A stretch of DNA of 64,000 nt from JALORV01 sp963703945 (GTDB lineage Bacteria; Pseudomonadota; Gammaproteobacteria; Burkholderiales; Burkholderiaceae_F): assembly GCA_963703945.1 (NCBI GenBank), contig CAVPGM010000011.1:432381-496380 (forward strand), given 5' to 3'. Shown one piece after another: positions 58,541 through 64,000 of the stretch (positions are counted from its first letter, which is position 1; each line of letters begins with the position of its first letter). The notes under the pieces were generated by a model. It was not told the DNA's origin, did not search any database, and worked only from the letters and a program-made list of their open reading frames with translations. The position numbers and the translations under genes are program-made.

Positions 58541-60500
58541 ATGCCTGCCGCGCGAATCGGCGATAGCCCCGGAGACGCCATCCGGCCAGACGCAGTTCCT
58601 GACCGTCATCAGCCGCGACGAAGCGACCGCGCGTTTCCGCCAGCACCTGCGGCTCGAGCCGCTCGGCAAGGAAACCGTGGCGCTCGCGGACGCGCTGAAC
58701 CGCGTGCTCGCCGAGGACGTGCTCGCGGACGTGGACGTGCCCGCCTTCGACCGCTCCAACGTCGACGGTTTCGCCGTCGTGGCGAGCGACACGTTCGGGG
58801 CGATGGAGGAGAAGCCGCGCACGGTGCGGCTGAACGACGAGGTGCTCACCCCCGGCGTCGTGCCCGCGAGCACGGTCGCCACGGGCGTGGCGACGGCGAT
58901 CGCGACCGGCGGAATGCTGCCGCGCGGGGCCGACGCGGTCGTGATGGTCGAGCACACGGAGTTTGTCGCGGCGGGCGAGGCTCGCGTGGTCGAGATCAGG
59001 CGCGCCGCGACGGCGGGCGAAAACGTCAGCTATGCGGGCACCGACATCGCACGGGGGGAAACGGTGCTGCGTGCGGGACAGCTTCTCACCTCGCGCGAAA
59101 TCGGTGTGCTGGCTGCGCTCGGACGCGCCGAGGTCGCGGTCTACCGCCGGCCGCGCGTCGCGATCTTCTCGACCGGCAACGAGATCGTGGCGCCGGGCAA
59201 TCCGCTGCGCCCGGGTGCGGTCTACGACTCCAACGCCGCGATCATCGCTGCGGCGGTCGAGGAACTGGGCGGAACCCCGGTGCCGCTCGGTGTCGTCCCC
59301 GATGACGACGAAGCGCTCGCGGGTGCGCTGGCCCGCGGCCTGCAGGCCGACCTCGTCGTCTTCTCGGGCGGCACGTCGAAGGGCGCGGGCGATCTCTCGT
59401 ACCGGGTCGTGAGCCGGCTCGGCGACCCGGGCATCGTCGCCCACGGCGTCGCGCTCAAGCCCGGCAAGCCGATCTGCCTCGCGGTCACCGGCGGGAAACC
59501 GGTCGTCATCCTGCCCGGCTTTCCGACCTCCGCGATCTTCACCTTCCACGAGTTCGTCGCGCCGGTGATCCGCGCGTACGCCGGGCTGCCGCCCGAGCAG
59601 CGGCAGAGCGTTGCCGCCACGCTGCCGATGCGGGTCAACTCCGAGCGGGGTCGGACCGAGTACCTGCTGGTCGGGCTGGTGCAGGGAGCGGACGGGCTCG
59701 CGGCCTACCCGATGGGGAAGGGTTCCGGATCGGTCACCACCTTCAGCGGCGCGGACGGCTTCATCACGATCGATCAGCACACCGAGATCCTGGATCCCGG
59801 CAGCAAGGTCGCGGTCCAGCTCCTCGGGCAGCGGCTCGAGCCCGCGGACCTCGTGATCATCGGCAGCCACTGCGTCGGCCTGGATCTGCTTCTGAGTGAG
59901 CTGATCCGCTCGGGCGTGCGGGCGAAGTCGCTCTACGTCGGCAGCATGGGCGGACTGGCCGCGGCGAAACGCGGCGAGTGCGACCTCGCCGGCGTTCACC
60001 TGCTGGACCCCGCGACCGGCGAGTACAACCGTCATCTGCTCACCGATGCCCTGGCGCTCGTGCCGGGCTATGGCCGCATGCAGGGCATCGTGCATCGGCC
60101 CGGGGATCCGCGCTTCGAAGGCAAGCGCTGCGAGCAGGCCATCGAGGCGGCGGCGCGCGATCCGGACTGCGTCATGGTCAACCGCAACGCCGGCAGCGGC
60201 ACCCGCATCATCATCGACGGGCTGCTCGGCGATCGGCGACCACCCGGGTACGGCGTACAGACCAAGTCGCACAACGCGGTCGCGGCGGCGGTGCGCCAGG
60301 GACGCGCGGACTGGGGCGTGGCGATCGATACGGTCGCCCGCCAGTACGAGCTCGGGTTCATCTCGCTGCAGGAGGAACGTTACGACTTCATCGTGCCCAA
60401 GGCGCGGTTCGAGCGTCCGGCGGTCCGCGCGTTTCGCGACCTCCTGCAGAGCGAGCGGATGCGCGCGGCGCTGCGCGCGCTCGGGTTCCGGATCCAGTAG
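58541..60500 (+). CDS. moeA: MoeA copy 2 fused to a periplasmic-binding-protein-like domain
   Basis: Residues 1 to about 400 are a second MoeA (VPAFDRSNVDGFAVVASDTF, GGMLPRGADAVVMVEHT, FSTGNEIVAPGNPLRPGAVY, FSGGTSKGAGDLSYRV, ILPGFPTSAIF). The last 200 residues are a PBP-like domain (DLVIIGSHCVGLDLLLSELI, VGSMGGLAAAKRGECDLAGV, NRNAGSGTRIIIDGLLG). This MoeA-PBP fusion is a known architecture and may sense or load oxyanion. The N-terminus needs a shift between 58550 and 58585 to join the ATG at 58541 with QTQFLTVISRDEATARF. It starts 7 nt after copy 1. Confidence 0.87.
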
Positions 60501-60556
60501 CGGGCGGCATCCCCTACGACCCGCATAGCCGGTCCAGCGGAACGGCTGCAGTTGGC

Positions 60557-61050
60557 GTGCGCCGTGCTAAGGCGGCGCTTTCCAGTGGGTGCAAGCCCCA
60601 CCCGGCGAATGCTCCAGCCGGAAGCACCGGAGCAGGCATGGAGGAGACGAAATGTCTGAAGCCTTCGGGTAAAGCGTGCCACGAATTGGTGGCAGCGCGA
60701 GTGTGCAGGCCGTAACGCGAGTGAACGCCGAGCAAGCCTCGAAAAGGACGATGCGCAGGCCGACCCGGCTGCCATACCGGGGAAGGTTGATACGACTGGG
60801 TGAACGAGCGAAGCAGCAAGCTCAGTCGCTGCGCCGGGGTAGTGGCGACAGCATGTACACCAGGAAAGCGCGCGCAACACGGGAAGCCCCGTGGCGTGGT
60901 CAGGGATGACCAACCGGACGCCGGTGACGGACAGGCCGGGCGCTGTGGGGTGGCGGAGAGGCCCGTAGTACCGCTGAAGCCGGGTAATGCCGGGGGAGGA
61001 AAGGGGCCTCAGTTCAAGACCGACGCAACACGTGGCGAGGGACGCGGAGA
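60557..61050 (+). ncRNA. Group II intron 5' RNA domains I-III (region before the ORF)
   Basis: Roughly 490 bases with dense GC-rich self-complementary segments and no supported gene, in the place where the ribozyme domains I-III and the start of domain IV lie in bacterial group II introns. Exact domain boundaries cannot be drawn by eye. Confidence 0.55.
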
Positions 61051-61762
61051 TTGGGCAACCTAGCAACTCCGGGAAGTGTTCAGAAGCTGCAGACGGCGTT
61101 ACACGCGAAAGCGAAGGCAGCGCCGGGTTATCGCTTCTACGCGCTGTACGACAAGATCTACCGAGAAGACATCCTGGCGCACGCCTACGCCCAGTGCCGC
61201 TCGAATCAGGGCGCGGCGGGGGTGGATGGACAGGACTTCGAGGCGGTCGAAGCGTACGGCGTGGAGCGGTGGCTCGGCGAACTGGCGCTTGCACTCAGGA
61301 AGGAGACGCTACCGACCGGAACCGATCAGACGAGTGTTCATCCCGAAGGCCAATGGCAAGCTCAGGCCACTGGGCATCTCGACCCTGCGCGATCGGGTGG
61401 GCATGACGGCAGCGATGCTGGTGCTCGACCCGATCTTCGAAGCCGACCTTCCCCCCGAGCAGTACGCCTACCGGCCGGGCCGCAACGCCCAGCAGGCGGT
61501 GATCGAGGTGGAAGCCACGCTGTTCCGAGGCCACCCGGAAGTGGTGGACGCCGACCTCGCGGACTACTTCGGCTCCATTCCGCACGCCGAGTTACTGAAA
61601 TCGGTCGCGCGGCGCATCGTGGATCGGCGTGTGCTGCATCTGATCAAGATGTGGCTGGAATGCGCCGTGGAAGAAACCGACGATCGAGGACGGAAGACAC
61701 GCACGACCGACGCCAAGGACACGCGGCGCGGCATCCCGCAGGGCTCACCCATCACGCCATAG
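61051..61762 (+). pseudogene. ltrA: Group II intron reverse transcriptase/maturase, truncated
   Basis: N-terminal RT0-RT4 blocks are readable: FYALYDKIYREDILAHAYAQ, NQGAAGVDGQDFEAVEAYG, IRRVFIPKANGKLRPLGIST, PPEQYAYRPGRNAQQAVIEV, DADLADYFGSIPHAELL and RGIPQGSPITP. One break near 61313 fits an extra c (acgctaccg). The protein ends right after RGIPQGSP, before the YADD active-site block, where a serine-recombinase cassette begins. It therefore cannot be active. Confidence 0.85.
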
Positions 61763-61859
61763 ACACAAAAGATAACTTCGAGTTCGAGCGGCGTATCGCG
61801 TTGTGTCGAACGCTGTCGATCCTTGACTTACGACGCAAGAAGTAATATGTTTGCGTCCA

Positions 61860-62189
61860 ATGTCGCGATCCAACGGCGCCGAGAGGGCCCAACGCTTGAA
61901 CGCTGCATTCGATCTGCTCGCCCAAGGCCATGCTGTCGCGCAGGCCACGGCGATGCTGACCGAGGAGTTTGGCCTGTCGCGACGCCAGGCCTATCGCTAC
62001 GTGCAGGAGGCCCAGGCGATCAAGCGCCCGGTGCCGATCTCGGCGCCCAGCGTGGCCATCACCGTCAAGGTGCCCGAGGACATCGCCACGAAGCTGCGCG
62101 CGCACGCGCAAGCCACGGGTTCGACGATCGGCGAGGTGGTCTCGCGTGCGGTCTCGGGCTTGCTGGCTCGGGAGCGCCGGCGTGGCTGA
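61860..62189 (+). CDS. Small DNA-binding protein of the recombinase cassette, 109 aa
   Basis: N-terminal helices (AERAQRLNAAFDLLAQGHAV, LTEEFGLSRRQAYRYVQEAQ) resemble a helix-turn-helix of transposon or resolvase-associated proteins. The C-terminal part (SVAITVKVPEDIATKLRAHA, TGSTIGEVVSRAVSGLLAR) resembles a ribbon-helix-helix. Start at the second ATG (MSRSNG). It may regulate the cassette or assist the recombinase. It overlaps the next small gene by 8 bases. Confidence 0.65.
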   Translation: MSRSNGAERAQRLNAAFDLLAQGHAVAQATAMLTEEFGLSRRQAYRYVQEAQAIKRPVPISAPSVAITVKVPEDIATKLRAHAQATGSTIGEVVSRAVSGLLARERRRG

Positions 62190-62317
62190 GCGCCACCCGC
62201 GCTGCCAAGTCCGCTTCGAGTATTGCTTTGATCGTCTGTTCGACGCCAAGCTCGAACAGGTCTATGACATCTTGGTTCCGGATCGCACCCGCCGTACCGG
62301 CGGACCTTGCCGAGTAG
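62182..62317 (+). CDS. Small protein of the recombinase cassette, about 44 aa (one frame break)
   Basis: A GTG start overlaps the previous gene; the product reads AERHPRCQVRFEYCFDRLFD, then AKLEQVYDILVPDRTRRTGG. One extra t in ggaccttgccgag (near 62303) would restore the ending PAE and a stop at 62315-62317, 12 nt before the recombinase start. It is supported by spacing rather than by known homology. Confidence 0.45.
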
Positions 62318-62329
62318 GAGGACACAGTC

Positions 62330-64000
62330 ATGAAGACAGCGGCGATCTATGCGCGGGTGTCGTCGGATCAGCAGAAGGAGGACAAGACGATCGCCAGCCA
62401 GACGGCCGCGCTGGTGGCGTTCGCTTCAAGCGAAGGCTACAGCGTACCGGCTGAGTGGATCTTCGAGGACGAGGGCTTCAGCGGCGCGACGCTGGTTCGC
62501 CCGGGCTTGGAGCGCGTGCGCGACCTGGTCGCCGAAGGCCAGATCCAGGCGGTGCTGGTGCTGTCGCCGGATCGGCTCAGCCGCAAGTACGCCTATCAGG
62601 TGCTGCTCACCGAGGAATGGCTGCGCCACGGCGTGGAGACGATCTTCATCAAGGCGCCGCAGTCGCAAACGCCGGAAGACCAGTTGCTGCTGCAGTTCCA
62701 GGGCATGATCGCCGAATACGAGCGCGCTCAGATCCTGGAGCGTTCGCGCCGCGGCAAACGCCACCGCGCCAAGCAGGGCGAGGTCAGCGTGCTCAGCGGC
62801 GCGCCGTATGGCTATCGCTACGTGCGCAAGACCGAGGAGCGCGCGGCCTACTACGAGGTGATCGACGCGCAGGCCGAGGTGGTTCGCCAGGTCTTCGATC
62901 TGTACACCGCGAGGCGTTGAGCATCGGCGCGATCACGCGGCGACTCAACGAGCTCGGCGTGCCGACCAGGAAGGAGCAAGCCTGCTGGGAGCGCTCGACG
63001 ATCTGGGCGATGCTGCGCAACCCGGCGTACCGCGGCATGGCCTGCTTCGGCAAGACCCAGGAGGCCGCGCGACAGCATCGCGACAACCGTGCCGTACGCA
63101 TGCGTGCCCATCCACCTCGACGCGGTCCGCGCACCGCTGCAGGAAGCTCCGAGGGATCAGTGGATCCAGATTCCTGTGCCCGCGCTGGTGGATGAACGCA
63201 CCTTCGATCTGGCGCAGGAGCGGCTGCAAGACAACAAGAAGTTCTCCCCCCGCCGCACGGTCGAGCCGAGCATCTTGCAGGGGTTGGTGCATTGCGCCGA
63301 TTGCGGCTACGCGCTGTATCGGACCTCCACGCGCAGCAGCGCGCGCAAGATCTACTACTACCGATGCCTGGGTTCGGACGCCTGGCGCTATCAAGGGCAG
63401 GCACGCTGCAGCGCAAAGCCGATCCGAGTTGATCTGCTGGAGGACACCGTGTGGACCGAGGTCGCGCGATTGCTCGAAGACCCCGCGCTGATCCAGGCCG
63501 AACTGACTCGGCGCGTGGAAGCGGCGCGTACGTCTCATCCGGCCAAGCAGCACCAGGACAGGATCACACGCGAGCTGCTTCAGGCCCAACGCCGCCTTGA
63601 GCGACTGCTCACGGCCTATCAGGAGGACCTGCTCAGCCTGGACGAGCTGCGCCGGCGCATGCCCGAGTTGCGCCAGCGCGAGACGCGGTTGAAGGCCGAA
63701 CTCGAGTCGCTGAGTGCCCAACTGGCCGATCAGGCCACCTACCTGCGGCTCGCTCACACGCTGGGCGAATTCCTCGAGCGCCTGCGCAACCAGGCCCAGG
63801 ATCTGGACGTGCTGGAACGCCAACGCGTCGTCAGACTGCTCGTCAAGGAGGTCGTCGTCGGCGACGACAGCATCACCATCCGACATTCGATCCCGAACTC
63901 GAACCGGTCCTCCGGCGGATCGACAGGCCCTGCCGATCCGGGCACGCTCTTGCCCGGCCGCGGCACCTCAGGCAAAGGTTCGCTACTGCGTACGTGGAGC
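62330..64000 (+). CDS. Large serine recombinase (frame broken, runs off the window)
   Basis: Site-specific recombinase of the resolvase/invertase superfamily. The catalytic domain begins AAIYARVSSDQQKEDKTI with the nucleophilic Ser, then VLVLSPDRLSRKYAYQVLL. The recombinase domain includes VLSGAPYGYRYVRKTEERA and AITRRLNELGVPTRKEQACW. A zinc ribbon follows (VHCADCGYALYRTSTRSSAR, YYYRC) and a coiled coil (QDRITRELLQAQRRLERLLT). Breaks near 62910 and 63110. The frame is still open at 64000. GGAGG 9 nt before the start. It likely moved the cassette into the intron. Confidence 0.87.

Larger units (their letters stand above)
60557..61762 (+). mobile_element. Group II intron, 3'-truncated
   Basis: The likely 5' end is GTGCGCC at 60557, followed by structured, gene-free sequence (hairpins such as GTGGGTGCAAGCCCCAC at 60585) up to the intron-encoded protein at 61051. 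The reverse transcriptase is cut at about 61760, so the catalytic domains V/VI and the 3' end are not present next to it. The insertion lies 56 nt after the second moeA. The 5' end call rests on the consensus start and may be off by a few bases. Confidence 0.7.
61763..64000 (+). mobile_element. Serine-recombinase cassette inserted in the group II intron (right end outside window)
   Basis: Starts at about 61760, where the reverse transcriptase frame is interrupted. It contains a DNA-binding protein, a small protein of about 45 residues and a large serine recombinase, in that order and orientation with tight spacing. A leader of about 100 bases (61763-61859) precedes the first gene. The other end and any target duplication lie beyond the window. 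Confidence 0.65.

Noticed and set aside
56280..60272. Two long antisense frames opposite tupA/moeA and the second moeA
   Set aside because: Both overlap clear genes in the other strand and show no domain features.
62470..62500. Flavinylation-like motif GFSGAT
   Set aside because: It lies inside the serine recombinase catalytic domain, a cytosolic protein, so it is not an ApbE target.

Overview
The window is GC-rich (roughly two thirds G+C by eye) except for one A-rich tract. It reads as the origin-proximal part of a betaproteobacterial chromosome, probably Burkholderiales. dnaA, dnaN and gyrB follow one another without recF, DnaA-box-like 9-mers lie between dnaA and dnaN, and GyrB has the KMDDKHEPKR stretch I associate with that order. 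The taxonomic placement is inference from gene order and protein style. Many genes are broken by single-base shifts, including the essential dnaN and gyrB. Where the lesion can be placed it is often one extra base that doubles its neighbour, so I treat most breaks as sequence errors and give merged gene spans. The damage is densest at 0.5-4.2 kb, 8.3-12.8 kb and 21.7-35.1 kb; other stretches (4.8-7.6, 12.9-21.4, 35.3-56 kb) are nearly clean.

Layout. 0-4.5 kb: dnaA tail, candidate oriC, dnaN, gyrB. 4.8-7.6 kb: a minus-strand set of a tiny membrane protein, a small basic protein and an Asp-box beta-propeller. 8.0-11.4 kb: an A-rich tract followed by a damaged minus-strand polyamine-type ABC transporter and FAD oxidoreductase locus with in-gene deletions. 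11.9-12.7 kb: a broken protein with a nucleotide-binding (TIR/deoxyribosyltransferase-like) C-terminus. 12.9-21.4 kb: five genes for RoxA-like di-heme c-type cytochromes and a lipoprotein, eight CxxCH motifs in all.

21.7-39.2 kb: the most unusual part, 17 co-oriented and often overlapping genes. They encode an ApbE flavin transferase, a large propeller/c-heme protein resembling the hydrazine synthase alpha subunit, lipoproteins, two outer-membrane barrels, a TlpA thioredoxin, DUF4266 and DUF3570 proteins, three TPR proteins, and an ExbB-ExbD-ExbD motor with an AgmX/TonB-like partner. I read this as a candidate undescribed envelope-spanning redox machine that is energised from the inner membrane.

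39.3-44.5 kb: a lactonase-like propeller, a LysR regulator divergent from a vanadium-haloperoxidase-like enzyme, a cupin, and gene debris with an IS110 remnant. 44.8-60.5 kb: a tungsten enzyme module with aldehyde ferredoxin oxidoreductase, its Fe-S protein, two FAD oxidoreductases and a MoaD-like protein on the minus strand; then a Rieske protein and a PQQ alcohol dehydrogenase; then tungstate transporter tupBCA, a Mop protein and two MoeA proteins on the plus strand. Together these could oxidise an alcohol to an aldehyde to an acid and supply the tungsten cofactor. Two diverged copies of an aminotransferase tail lie inside this stretch, bracketing its AOR/PQQ part. 60.6-64 kb: a group II intron whose reverse transcriptase is cut off after the RGIPQGSP motif by a serine-recombinase cassette that runs off the window.
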